From contig JAEEXW010000068.1 in the NCBI GenBank assembly GCA_016287995.1, forward strand, positions 1-10,407: a stretch of DNA of 10,407 bases, in the 5' to 3' direction. Below the pieces are notes generated by a model, which saw nothing but the letters and a program-made list of their open reading frames with translations, searched no databases and had not been told where the DNA came from. Below are positions 1 to 8,015 of the stretch, in pieces. The stretch is from Bacteroidales bacterium. GTDB taxonomy: Bacteria; Bacteroidota; Bacteroidia; Bacteroidales; UBA3824. Made by a program: the position numbers and the translations under genes. The stretch's first letter is position 1. Each line of letters opens with the position of its first letter.

Positions 1-888
1 CAGTCCCGGTCCCGAAGAACTCATGCCTTCATAACCGGTAAAGACATAAACCACCGGAATTACCATAACGCCTGCCAAAAAAGCCACGGCGGTGTCAAAA
101 ATTTCTATGCGGTTGATGTTTTTTACCAGGTTGCTGTTTTCCTTGACGTAAGAGCCGTAAGAAATCATTATGCCCATTGCAATGCTCAGACTATAAAAGA
201 GTTGTCCCATTGCATCCATTAAGACTATTGAAAATCTTTCCCAAGTCATACCAGTAAAGTCAGGCACGGCAAAAACTTTCAAACCTTCCAAGCCTGTTCT
301 GGTAACGCCGTTAGAATCAGTGTGTTGTATTGTCAGCGCGAAAATTGAAATGCCTATTACCAAAAGCAGTAAAAGCGGCATAAGAATTTTAGAAAATTTT
401 TCGATTCCGTTGTTAACGCCTCTGTAAATGATGCCGCAGGTTAAGGCTAAAAAGATAAAAGTGTAGACGACGGGTTCGGTTGTGCCGGTGATAAAGCCTG
501 TGAAATAGCCGTCGGAAGCGGTTTCAACGCCGCCGCCTGAGAGAAATTCAACGGCGTATTTCATCACCCAGCCGCCGATAACGCAGTAATATGGCATTAT
601 CATCATCGGAATTATGCAGGCGATTATGCCGAGGTTTTTGAACCTCGGATTGATTCTTCGGTATGCTGAAAGCGGACTTTTGTGCGTTTTTCTGCCGATT
701 GCGATTTCCGTTGTCAAGAGCGTAAAGCCGAATGTCAGTGCCAAAACTATGTAGACTGCCAAAAAAACTCCGCCGCCGTCTTTTGCCGCCAAATACGGAA
801 ACCTCCAAATGTTTCCCAATCCGACCGCGCTTCCCGCCGCCGCCAATACAAATCCTACCGACCCGCTGAATGAACTTCTTTCTGCCAT
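1..888 (-). CDS. Neurotransmitter:sodium symporter (NSS/SNF) family transporter, N-terminal part
   Basis: Inner-membrane transporter expected to couple Na+ to uptake of an amino acid or related small molecule; the substrate cannot be read from the sequence. The frame runs from ATG at 886-888 to the window edge without a stop, giving 296 residues of a family usually around 450, so the last membrane helices lie outside. The start is supported by the family's N-terminal signature at residues 18-30 (GSAVGLGNIWRFP), followed by the glycine-rich GGGVF stretch. Long hydrophobic helices follow, for example the LLTTEIAIGR region, PMMIMPYYCVIGGW, and the GQLFYSLSIAMGIMISYGSY segment typical of TM6-TM7. 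A promoter matching the Bacteroidota consensus lies 21 bp upstream. The gene is divergent from the TPR-CHAT operon and shows no functional link to it. Family assignment is confident; substrate and completeness are unknown. Confidence 0.93.
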   Translation of the reverse strand, partial: MAERSSFSGSVGFVLAAAGSAVGLGNIWRFPYLAAKDGGGVFLAVYIVLALTFGFTLLTTEIAIGRKTHKSPLSAYRRINPRFKNLGIIACIIPMMIMPYYCVIGGWVMKYAVEFLSGGGVETASDGYFTGFITGTTEPVVYTFIFLALTCGIIYRGVNNGIEKFSKILMPLLLLLVIGISIFALTIQHTDSNGVTRTGLEGLKVFAVPDFTGMTWERFSIVLMDAMGQLFYSLSIAMGIMISYGSYVKENSNLVKNINRIEIFDTAVAFLAGVMVIPVVYVFTGYEGMSSSGPGL

Positions 889-978
889 TTACCGTCAATT
901 TTTGGGTGCAAAATTAACAAAAACTTTTTTCATATCACAAAAAGTTTAACTATTTTTACAACATTAAAAAATCTGATT
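889..978. other. Divergent intergenic region with inverted repeat
   Basis: 90 bp separate the divergent transporter and CHAT operon. A perfect inverted repeat with 9-bp arms (AAACTTTTT at 921-929, AAAAAGTTT at 939-947, 9-bp spacer) lies in the middle. It overlaps the transporter promoter spacer and -33 box and precedes the weak -7-like TATTTTTA (951-958) of the CHAT operon. It could be a shared operator, but the AT composition makes a chance origin possible. Confidence 0.35.
909..941 (-). promoter_or_regulatory. Bacteroidota-type promoter for the NSS transporter
   Basis: Read on the minus strand, a TTTG (-33 box, 938-941) is followed after 21 nt by TAATTTTG (-7 box, 909-916), which matches TAnnTTTG exactly. 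It lies 21 bp before the transporter ATG. A 9-bp inverted repeat (921-929 and 939-947) overlaps the spacer and -33 box and might bind a regulator, though it is made of A and T runs that arise easily by chance. Confidence 0.6.
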
Positions 979-3840
979 ATGAAACATATACTTTTAATTT
1001 TATTTCTGCTTTTGCCGGTGATGACATTCGGGCAAAGCAAAGAATCAAAACAATGCTACAAAAAAGGCATAAAACTCCTTGACGCTGAAAAATACGGTGA
1101 GGCGTTGACCTGTTTTCAAAAATCTGACTCGCTTGACAAGGCAAAATTAAAACCAACTCACAAAAATTATTACCGTGCAGAGTTGAAAATGGCGGATTGC
1201 TATGAGGGGATTGCATACGAATCCTTTGCAATGGGCAAATACGCAGAGGCTGTCGAGTATCAAACTAAGACAATGGAGATACGCAAGAGTGTTTTGGGTG
1301 AAGAAAGTGCTGGTTATGCCTCAGCGTTAACCACCCTTGCATGGTACATCTATGATTTGGGTAATATCAAAGAAGCAATTAGGCTCAATACTATTGCAAT
1401 GGATATTTTAAAGAGAACTGTTGGGGAAGAGAATCCGGATTATGCTTTTTCATTAAACGGTCTTGGATGGTTCTATAATGTATGTGGCGATTATGCCAAA
1501 GCAATTGAATTTGGTACAAAATCAACAGCAATATACAAAAGAGTTTTGGGCGAAGAAACAGAAGAGTATGCCCTATCACTCAACAACCTTGCAGATCATT
1601 ATTGTGCCACGGGCAATTACGCAGAGGCAATCAGGTTGGGAACAAGAGCAGCGGAAATACGTAAAAGGGTTTTGGGCGACGACCATCCAGACTATGCGCA
1701 ATCGCTTAACAACCTTGCTAGTTATTATGATGAAATAGGAGACTACCATGAAGCACAACGTGTTATGGCGGTTGTGATAGAAATTTACAAAAGATCTTTG
1801 GGCGAAGAACACCCGTTGTACGCCCTCTCGCTCAACAATATTGCCTATTGTTATGACGAAATTGGCAACTACACCGAGGCTATAAGGCTTGGAAATATGG
1901 CATTGGAAATCCGCAAGAAAGTTTTGGGAGAAAAACACCCAGACTATGCTTATTCTTTAAGCAACATTGCCGATTTTTATTTTCATACTGGCGACATTAT
2001 CACTGCAATTAGCCTTCAAAAAAATGCAATAGAAATATTCAAGACTACTTTGGGCGAGAATCATCCTTACTATGCCATGTCGTTGTCAGGACTTGCTGAA
2101 TATTATTTGGCTATGGGCAATTACACAGAGGCTATCAAACTTGGCAATATTGTATTAGATATATACAACAAGATAATGGGTAAAGACCATCGTAACTATA
2201 CATATATTCAGAAAGCCCTTGCAGATTATTATTTTATTGATGGTAAATATGATAATGCAATAGATTTGTATAGCCAAAGTTATAGGCGCATTAATTCTTT
2301 TATATTGAATAATTTTTCTTCTATGACCTCCAAAGAAAGAATGATTTTTTGGAAACTTTATTCTAAATTTTACTCCAAAGACCTGCCTTCTGCCGCCTAT
2401 ATACATCCAGACACAACTTTAACCGCCCTTGCATACGATGCTCAGGTTTTTTCCAAAGGGTTGCTGTTGAACACCGAACTTGAAATCCAAAAACTCATAG
2501 AGCAGAGCGGCGACACCACATTTGCAAACCGTTACTACAAACTAAAACGCGACCGCGCCACACTTGACGTCCTTTACCAAACCTCGCCTGAAAAACGCAA
2601 AATTAACGCCGACTCTCTGCAAAAAGTCATTGACAACGAGGAGCGTCTTTTGGTAGAATCGTCCAAGGCTCTTGGCGATTATACCAAGAACCTTTCAATC
2701 TCTTGGCGCGACGTTCAAAAAAAACTGAAAGACAACGATTTGGCAATAGAATTTGTGAATTTCAAGGATACAGCGGCGAAAAAAGAAATTTACGCCGCAC
2801 TGATTTTGAAACCGGACATGAACTCTCCTGAATTTGTAAAACTTTTTGACAGAGATGAATTTTTTGAAATAAATTCTGACGAATATTACAAAAAATCAGA
2901 CTTTTACAATCTTGTCTGGAAAAAATTAGAAACGTATTTAACCGGCGTTAAAAACGTTTATTTTTCGCCTTCGGGAAAGTTTCACACTATTGGCATTGAA
3001 TATTTGCCCGATGAAAGCGGAAAAATTTTCGCTGAAAAATTTGGCGCATACCGCTTGTCGTCAACGCGCGAACTTGCTTTGGAACACAAACAAAATTCTT
3101 TCAAAAAAGCGGCAACCTACGGCGGCATAAAATACGATTCAGACAAAGACGACGGCAATGTCCGCGGCGTTGCAACTTACCTCAAAGGCACAAAAATAGA
3201 ATCTGAAACCGTTGCAAAACTTTTGCGCTCGGCGGATTTTTCAGTCATCGCGCTTTCTGACACTTTGGCAACAGAAGAAAGTTTTAAAAAACTTTCTGGA
3301 ACGAATTTAAAAATCTTGCACATTGGCACACACGGCTTTTATTATTCTGAAAGCGACTTGGAAAACGCGGGATTCAGTTTCTTCTCTAACAACAATCAGC
3401 AAAGTAAAGAAGATAAAGCCCTGAGTTGCAGCGGATTGCTTTTCGCTGGTGCTAACGTTGCCCTTGACAAAGAAACTCGAAATGCACTGCCCGAAGGCGA
3501 TGACGGCATTTTAACGGCAAAAGAGATTTCGCGCCTTGATTTCAAAGGCTTGGATTTGGTGGTTTTGTCGGCGTGTCAGACGGGATTAGGCGAGGTTACC
3601 GGCGAAGGTGTTTTCGGACTTCAAAGAGGTTTCAAGAAAGCCGGAGCGCAGACTATCGTTATGAGCCTTTGGGAAGTGGACGACTACGCTACAAGGCTTT
3701 TGATGACGGAGTTTTTCAAAGGGTTGACGTTAGGGAAAAGCAAGCGTGAGGCGTTTTTAGCGGCGTTGGACTTTGTTAAAGCGAAAAATTCCGACCCGAA
3801 ATATTGGGCAGCATTTGTTATGGTGGACGGAAAAGAATAA
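979..3840 (+). CDS. Exported TPR-CHAT protein, paralogue 1 (putative caspase-like protease)
   Basis: 953 residues. Residues 1-19 form a Sec signal peptide (basic MKH, hydrophobic core, likely cleavage after TFG), so export out of the cytoplasm is predicted. Residues about 25-85 hold a diverged TPR start. From G86 to 421 come eight exact 42-residue TPR units of kinesin-light-chain type, each with a GNYxEAIxLG ... LGExHPDYA pattern; the LG anchors fall at 106 + 42n. A linker with MTSKERxxFW follows. The C-terminal CHAT domain (about 600-953) carries the catalytic-type His in HIGTHGF (H785) and Cys in LSACQTG (C866), so it looks active. CHAT domains belong to the caspase/separase clan, and several relatives are activated proteases; the substrate here is unknown. 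It heads a two-gene tandem with its paralogue 21 bp downstream. ATG 979 is chosen because the signal peptide starts there. No Shine-Dalgarno is visible and only a weak -7-like TATTTTTA (951-958) precedes it. Confidence 0.93.
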   Translation: MKHILLILFLLLPVMTFGQSKESKQCYKKGIKLLDAEKYGEALTCFQKSDSLDKAKLKPTHKNYYRAELKMADCYEGIAYESFAMGKYAEAVEYQTKTMEIRKSVLGEESAGYASALTTLAWYIYDLGNIKEAIRLNTIAMDILKRTVGEENPDYAFSLNGLGWFYNVCGDYAKAIEFGTKSTAIYKRVLGEETEEYALSLNNLADHYCATGNYAEAIRLGTRAAEIRKRVLGDDHPDYAQSLNNLASYYDEIGDYHEAQRVMAVVIEIYKRSLGEEHPLYALSLNNIAYCYDEIGNYTEAIRLGNMALEIRKKVLGEKHPDYAYSLSNIADFYFHTGDIITAISLQKNAIEIFKTTLGENHPYYAMSLSGLAEYYLAMGNYTEAIKLGNIVLDIYNKIMGKDHRNYTYIQKALADYYFIDGKYDNAIDLYSQSYRRINSFILNNFSSMTSKERMIFWKLYSKFYSKDLPSAAYIHPDTTLTALAYDAQVFSKGLLLNTELEIQKLIEQSGDTTFANRYYKLKRDRATLDVLYQTSPEKRKINADSLQKVIDNEERLLVESSKALGDYTKNLSISWRDVQKKLKDNDLAIEFVNFKDTAAKKEIYAALILKPDMNSPEFVKLFDRDEFFEINSDEYYKKSDFYNLVWKKLETYLTGVKNVYFSPSGKFHTIGIEYLPDESGKIFAEKFGAYRLSSTRELALEHKQNSFKKAATYGGIKYDSDKDDGNVRGVATYLKGTKIESETVAKLLRSADFSVIALSDTLATEESFKKLSGTNLKILHIGTHGFYYSESDLENAGFSFFSNNNQQSKEDKALSCSGLLFAGANVALDKETRNALPEGDDGILTAKEISRLDFKGLDLVVLSACQTGLGEVTGEGVFGLQRGFKKAGAQTIVMSLWEVDDYATRLLMTEFFKGLTLGKSKREAFLAALDFVKAKNSDPKYWAAFVMVDGKE
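1234..2241 (+). repeat. Eight 126-bp tandem TPR units in CHAT paralogue 1
   Basis: Eight consecutive 126-bp units with no indels encode 42-residue TPRs. Anchor codons (LG of the LGExHPDYA motif) recur at residues 106, 148, 190, 232, 274, 316, 358 and 400. Units are more diverged at DNA level than those of paralogue 2. The period and motif match the TPR_10/TPR_12 type used in protein recognition. Confidence 0.88.
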
Positions 3841-3861
3841 TTAAAATTTTTATAAAAAAAT

Positions 3862-6738
3862 ATGAAAAAGATATTTACACTTTTAGTTTTGCTTTTGCCG
3901 GTGATGGTTTTCGGGCAAAGCCGACAATCCAACAAATTCTTTAAGCAAGGCACAAAACTCTACAAAGCCGAAAAGTATGAGGAGGCGATTCCGTATTTTC
4001 AAAAGAGTGATTCGTTGGACAAGGCTCAACTCGACCCGACGGCGGAGAATTATTACAGGGCGGAACTGAAAATGGCGGATTGTTGCCATAACCTTTCGTG
4101 TGAAAAATATGATGAGGGAAAATATACAGAGGCTATCAAGTTGGAAACTTTAGCATTAGAAATACGAAGGAGAGTTTTGGACGAAGAGTACACAGACTAT
4201 GCCACGTCGCTACATTGCCTTGCTCTTTATAATGACGCTATGGGCAACTACACCGAGGCTATCAGGCTTGGAACCATTGCAACGGAAATACGAAAAAAAA
4301 TTTTGGGCGAAGAACACATTGATTACGCAAAAACAATAGCCAACCTTGCTATCAGCAATTCTCGTATTGGCAACTACACCGAGGCTGCCAGACTTGGAAC
4401 AATTGCGATGGAAATCTTCAAGAAATGTTTGGGCGAAGGACACCCTGATCACGCAGAAATACACCCCAACCCTGCACGCAGCACTTCCGATATGGGCAAC
4501 TACACCGAGGCAATCAGGCTTGGAACAATTGCAATGGAAATACGCAAAAAAATTTTGGGAGAAGAACATCCTGATTATGCCGAGTCGCTGATTGGACTTG
4601 CTAAGTTCAAATCTGATTTGGGCAACGACGCCGAGGCAATCAGGCTTGGAACAATTGCAACGGAAATATACAAGAAAGTTTTTGGAGAAGATAATCCTTA
4701 TTATGCCTGGTCGCTATCCAACCAGGCTTCTTATAATTCTGATATTGGCAACTACAACGAGGCAATCAGGCTTGGAACTATTGCTTTGGAAATATACAAG
4801 AAAGTTTCGGGAGAAGAAGACCGTGACTATGCTACGGCTACATGTTTCCTTGCTATTTATAACTCTTATATTGGCAACTACAACGAGGCAATCAGGCTTG
4901 GAACTATTGCTTTGGAAATATACAAGAAAATTTTGGGAGAAGAAAGTCCTGATTATGCAGGGTCGCTAAATAACCTTGCATATTATAATTCTTGTGCTGG
5001 CAACGACACTGATGCAGTCAGGTTAGGAACAGTTGCAGTGGAAATATTGAAGAAAGTCTTAGGCGAAGAACATCCGAACTATGCCAATTCTATATACCAC
5101 CTTGCAAACTTTAATTTACAAAGCGGGAAAATTGATGACGCATCAAAATATTACAATCAATTCTACGAGCGTACCACCGCTTATATTTTGAAAAATTTTG
5201 CATTAATGACAAGCAAGGAGCGAACAGATTTTTGGAATATGCGATATGAATTTTCATATACGCGCTCTGGTTTTTTCAGCATAGATTTGCCATACGTTGC
5301 ATATAAAATCAACAATGCTGACCTTAACGCCCTCGCTTATAACAGTCAAGTTTTCTCCAAAGGTCTTCTCCTGAATGCCGAACTTGAAATCCAAAAACTC
5401 ATAGAACAAAGCCATGACACGACTTTTGTAAAACGGTATTATAAAATCAAACAGAACCGTGCAAAACTTGACGAACTTTATCAACTTGCGCTTAATGCAA
5501 GAACACTAAATACTGATTCTTTGTTAAAAGTTATTGATAATGAAGAACGACTGCTCGTACAATCTTCCAAATCACTTGGCGACTACACAAAAAATCTGTC
5601 TATTGATTGGCACGATGTTCAAAAAAACTTGAAAGACAGCGACTTGGCAATTGAGTTTGCTAATTTCAAAGATACTTCAAAACAACAAATTTATGTTGCT
5701 CTCGTTTTGAAAAAAGGCATGAAAACGCCCGAACTTGTAACCCTTTTTACCCAAGACGATTTCTATGATATTCCGTCAGACGAATACTATAAAACCACAA
5801 AACTTTACAACCTCGTTTGGGAACCGTTAGAAAAATATTTGAGAGAGGTTAAAAACGTTTATTTTTCGCCGTGCGGAAAATTCCACACCATCGGCATTGA
5901 ATACTTGCCTGACGAAAGCGGAAAGATTTTCGCTGAAAAATTTAATGCTTACCGTTTGTCGTCAACCCGCGAACTTGCTTTATCAAAAGAAATCAACCCG
6001 AACAAAAAAGCGGCAACTTACGGCGGCATAAAATACGGGGAAGATAATAACGGCACCGGCAAACGCGGAGTTGCCACTTATCTCAAAGGCTCGAAAATAG
6101 AATCCGACACCGTCGCAAAACTTTTACGGTCAGCGGATTACGAGGTAATTGCGTTAAGCGATACTGTTGCCACGGAAGAAAGTTTTAAAAAACTTTCGGG
6201 AACGAATTTAAAAATTCTGCACATCGGTACTCACGGCTTTTACTATTCAGAAAGCGACTTGGAAAACGCGGGATTCAGTTTCTTCTCTAACAACAAACAG
6301 CAGAGCGAAGAAGATAAAGCCATGAGTTGCAGCGGTTTGCTTTTTGCGGGTGCAAATTTCGCGCTTGACACAGAAAACCGCAGCGCACTTCCCGAAGGCG
6401 ATGACGGTATTTTGACGGCAAAAGAGATTTCAAGATTGGATTTTCAAGGCTTGGATTTGGTGGTTTTGTCGGCATGTCAGACGGGCTTGGGCGAAGTTAC
6501 GGGCGAAGGCGTTTTTGGACTTCAAAGAGGTTTTAAAAAAGCAGGAGCGCAGACGATAATTATGAGCCTTTGGGAAGTGGACGACTACGCTACAAGGCTT
6601 TTGATGACGGAATTTTTCAAAGGGTTGACGTTAGGGAAAAGCAAAAGAGAGGCGTTTTTAGCGGCGTTGAATTATGTCAAAGCGAAAAATTCCGACCCGA
6701 AATATTGGGCAGCGTTTGTGATGGTGGACGGAGAATAA
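3862..6738 (+). CDS. Exported TPR-CHAT protein, paralogue 2 (putative caspase-like protease)
   Basis: 958 residues, same architecture as the upstream gene: signal peptide (residues 1-19, ending VFG before QS), eight 42-residue TPR units from G86 to 421, the MTSKERxxFW linker and a C-terminal CHAT domain with H791 (HIGTHGF) and C872 (LSACQTG). The His-Cys spacing of 81 equals that of paralogue 1. The gene starts 21 bp after the first one stops with no terminator or promoter between, so co-transcription is likely. The CHAT-coding DNA includes exact blocks shared with paralogue 1 (for example 52 bp at 6560-6611 and 3659-3710), which suggests recent duplication or gene conversion. TPR unit 3 is abnormal: around residues 200-211 the usual ESLxNLAxYNS pattern is replaced by EIHPNPARSTS, where the DNA resembles a sequencing adapter (4461-4493). 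Export and protease activity are inferred; the target is unknown. Confidence 0.93.
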   Translation: MKKIFTLLVLLLPVMVFGQSRQSNKFFKQGTKLYKAEKYEEAIPYFQKSDSLDKAQLDPTAENYYRAELKMADCCHNLSCEKYDEGKYTEAIKLETLALEIRRRVLDEEYTDYATSLHCLALYNDAMGNYTEAIRLGTIATEIRKKILGEEHIDYAKTIANLAISNSRIGNYTEAARLGTIAMEIFKKCLGEGHPDHAEIHPNPARSTSDMGNYTEAIRLGTIAMEIRKKILGEEHPDYAESLIGLAKFKSDLGNDAEAIRLGTIATEIYKKVFGEDNPYYAWSLSNQASYNSDIGNYNEAIRLGTIALEIYKKVSGEEDRDYATATCFLAIYNSYIGNYNEAIRLGTIALEIYKKILGEESPDYAGSLNNLAYYNSCAGNDTDAVRLGTVAVEILKKVLGEEHPNYANSIYHLANFNLQSGKIDDASKYYNQFYERTTAYILKNFALMTSKERTDFWNMRYEFSYTRSGFFSIDLPYVAYKINNADLNALAYNSQVFSKGLLLNAELEIQKLIEQSHDTTFVKRYYKIKQNRAKLDELYQLALNARTLNTDSLLKVIDNEERLLVQSSKSLGDYTKNLSIDWHDVQKNLKDSDLAIEFANFKDTSKQQIYVALVLKKGMKTPELVTLFTQDDFYDIPSDEYYKTTKLYNLVWEPLEKYLREVKNVYFSPCGKFHTIGIEYLPDESGKIFAEKFNAYRLSSTRELALSKEINPNKKAATYGGIKYGEDNNGTGKRGVATYLKGSKIESDTVAKLLRSADYEVIALSDTVATEESFKKLSGTNLKILHIGTHGFYYSESDLENAGFSFFSNNKQQSEEDKAMSCSGLLFAGANFALDTENRSALPEGDDGILTAKEISRLDFQGLDLVVLSACQTGLGEVTGEGVFGLQRGFKKAGAQTIIMSLWEVDDYATRLLMTEFFKGLTLGKSKREAFLAALNYVKAKNSDPKYWAAFVMVDGE
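4117..5124 (+). repeat. Eight 126-bp tandem TPR units in CHAT paralogue 2, partly homogenised
   Basis: Eight in-register 126-bp units start at the Gly codon at 4117 and every 126 bp after it. The first half of each unit (GNYxEAIRLGTIAxEIxKK) is nearly constant in DNA, while the second helix is variable. Positions 4742-4803 and 4868-4929 are identical over 62 bp, indicating recent unit duplication or gene conversion and a potential for change in repeat number. Confidence 0.88.
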
Positions 6739-6766
6739 TGGAGTGCGGGCTTTTCGCCCGCTCCAT
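6738..6766. terminator. Shared hairpin between convergent CHAT 2 and ATPase genes
   Basis: ATGGAG-(TG bulge)-CGGGC, loop TTTTC, then GCCCG-CTCCAT: an 11-bp GC-rich stem. It starts on the last base of the CHAT 2 stop codon (6736-6738) and ends on the first base of the ATPase stop triplet (6766-6768), so it probably terminates both converging transcripts. No long T run follows on either strand, so strength as an intrinsic terminator is uncertain. A near-identical stem occurs at 9388-9414. Confidence 0.7.
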
Positions 6767-7989
6767 TACGTCAAATGCAAATTCACTTTGTGCATCAAAA
6801 AATCCACAATATTGACGTGTTCTATTCCATTGTTACTGAGATTGATGCGGTCTAATGAAAGAACATATTTCGGCGACGCGTCGGTAATTTTGTCGTATGC
6901 GCCAAACTCACGCTTGATAGTAGTTTCGTTTGTCATCAGGTACGAAACCTGTATAAAGCACTTCTTGTTGTCTTTAATCGCAACAAAATCTATTTCACCT
7001 TTGAACGTTTTGCCTGTGAAGACGGTGAAACCCTGAATCAAGAGTTCGTTGTAAATGATGTTTTCGAGAAAAAAAGTGTCCTCGTAATTGATTGTGTTGG
7101 TATTGAGAGTGCGCAGACCCGTATCCGTGGCGTAAAACTTGTCGCTTTTATCAAGTGCTGCCTTGCCGGAGATGTTGTACTTTTTGCAAGTATGAAGAAT
7201 GTAGGCGCGTTGAAGTTTTTCGAGATAATTGTAAATGGTACGCTGACTTACCGCCTTCTTACTTTTTTGTGCATAATATTGTGCTATATTCTCGGCGGAA
7301 AACTCTTTGCCGGCGTTGGACATCATATAAAGTGAAATATCTTTGAAAGCAGCCCTATCTATCTTACTTGTTTTTTTTATGATGTCGCGGTTTATGATGT
7401 TGGTATAGAGATTGTCCAAGAACCGTTTTACAGAACTCTCTTCTTTGAAACTGAACCTTAGCGGAAATCCGCCCCATTTGATGTAGTCGGTGATAAAATT
7501 CTCGGGATTGACCTCAATGTTGTTTAGCCTGAGGAAATCCACCGACTCCTTGAAACTGAATGGGAAAATCTCGAATTCCACTGTGCGTCCTGTAAGTAGT
7601 GTTGCAAGGTCGCCCGATAGCATTGTGGAATCGCTGCCGGTAACGAATATCGAACAGTTGAACTTTGCACGGAGCGATGCCAAAAGTTTTTCAAAATTTT
7701 GGACGTGCTGTATCTCGTCAAGGAAAATGTAATATTTTTCTTTGTCCGTGATGTGGCTGACGATTTCGGTGTAGAGGTCTTTTACATCGGTGATAAAGGC
7801 ATAATCGAGGTCTTCAAGGTTGATGCTTATGACGTGCGAACCTTTGATGCCATTGGAGATGATCTCATTTTTTATAGTCTCCATCAGCACTGATTTTCCC
7901 GACCTGCGCACACCTGTAATCACTTTTATCAGGTCAACATTGTAATAAGGGCGGATAAGTTTCAGATAATCCTCTCTAATCAGTTCCAT
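6766..7989 (-). CDS. AAA_14/DUF4143 family ATP-binding protein
   Basis: 407 residues, the usual length of this family. An N-terminal P-loop ATPase domain has Walker A GVRRSGKS (26-33), Walker B YIFLDEIQ (D91, E92) and a sensor-1-like VTGSDS (116-121). A winged-helix-like segment follows (about 230-270, SAENIAQYY ... RTIYNYLEKLQRAYILH). The DUF4143 C-terminus has YATDTGLR (286-293), LENIIYNEL (308-316), GEIDFVA (331-337) and CFIQVSY (344-350); the E-x-D ... xQV pattern recalls the PD-(D/E)XK nuclease fold. Such proteins are common, often multicopy, in Bacteroidota and archaea, with no settled function; links to mobile or defence DNA have been proposed. It is convergent with CHAT 2 and has its own promoter at 8022-8053. 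A broken second copy of its 5' half and leader lies at 9416-9642. Family call is firm; cellular role is not known. Confidence 0.93.
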   Translation of the reverse strand: MELIREDYLKLIRPYYNVDLIKVITGVRRSGKSVLMETIKNEIISNGIKGSHVISINLEDLDYAFITDVKDLYTEIVSHITDKEKYYIFLDEIQHVQNFEKLLASLRAKFNCSIFVTGSDSTMLSGDLATLLTGRTVEFEIFPFSFKESVDFLRLNNIEVNPENFITDYIKWGGFPLRFSFKEESSVKRFLDNLYTNIINRDIIKKTSKIDRAAFKDISLYMMSNAGKEFSAENIAQYYAQKSKKAVSQRTIYNYLEKLQRAYILHTCKKYNISGKAALDKSDKFYATDTGLRTLNTNTINYEDTFFLENIIYNELLIQGFTVFTGKTFKGEIDFVAIKDNKKCFIQVSYLMTNETTIKREFGAYDKITDASPKYVLSLDRINLSNNGIEHVNIVDFLMHKVNLHLT

Positions 7990-8015
7990 TTTTGCTGTTT
8001 TTGTTATTAATATTT

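Noticed and set aside
548..898. Minus-strand open frame of 116 codons overlapping the transporter gene
   Set aside because: It is in the wrong frame; the frame from ATG 888 gives the unmistakable NSS signature and continuous membrane helices.
926..958. A full promoter for the CHAT operon
   Set aside because: TATTTTTA misses the final G and the -33 position reads TTTT, so only a weak possibility is noted and no promoter is called.
4210..4969. Several repetitive open frames on both strands inside the CHAT 2 TPR array
   Set aside because: They are shadows produced by the 126-bp period, which keeps stop-free alternative frames open; no start context or family match.
4117..5124. Regular repeats that could suggest a CRISPR array
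   Set aside because: The 126-bp period, intact reading frame and TPR motif show protein repeats; no short palindromic repeats with unique spacers are present.
979..6738. A CRISPR type III-E (Craspase) or gasdermin-linked CHAT system
   Set aside because: No Cas7-11, CRISPR array or gasdermin-like gene is in the window, and both CHAT proteins carry signal peptides.
6766..7989. ATPase as an IS21-type IstB or other transposase helper
   Set aside because: The DUF4143 C-terminal motifs (YATDTGLR, GEIDFVA, IQVSY) identify the AAA_14/DUF4143 family; no transposase or terminal inverted repeats are seen.
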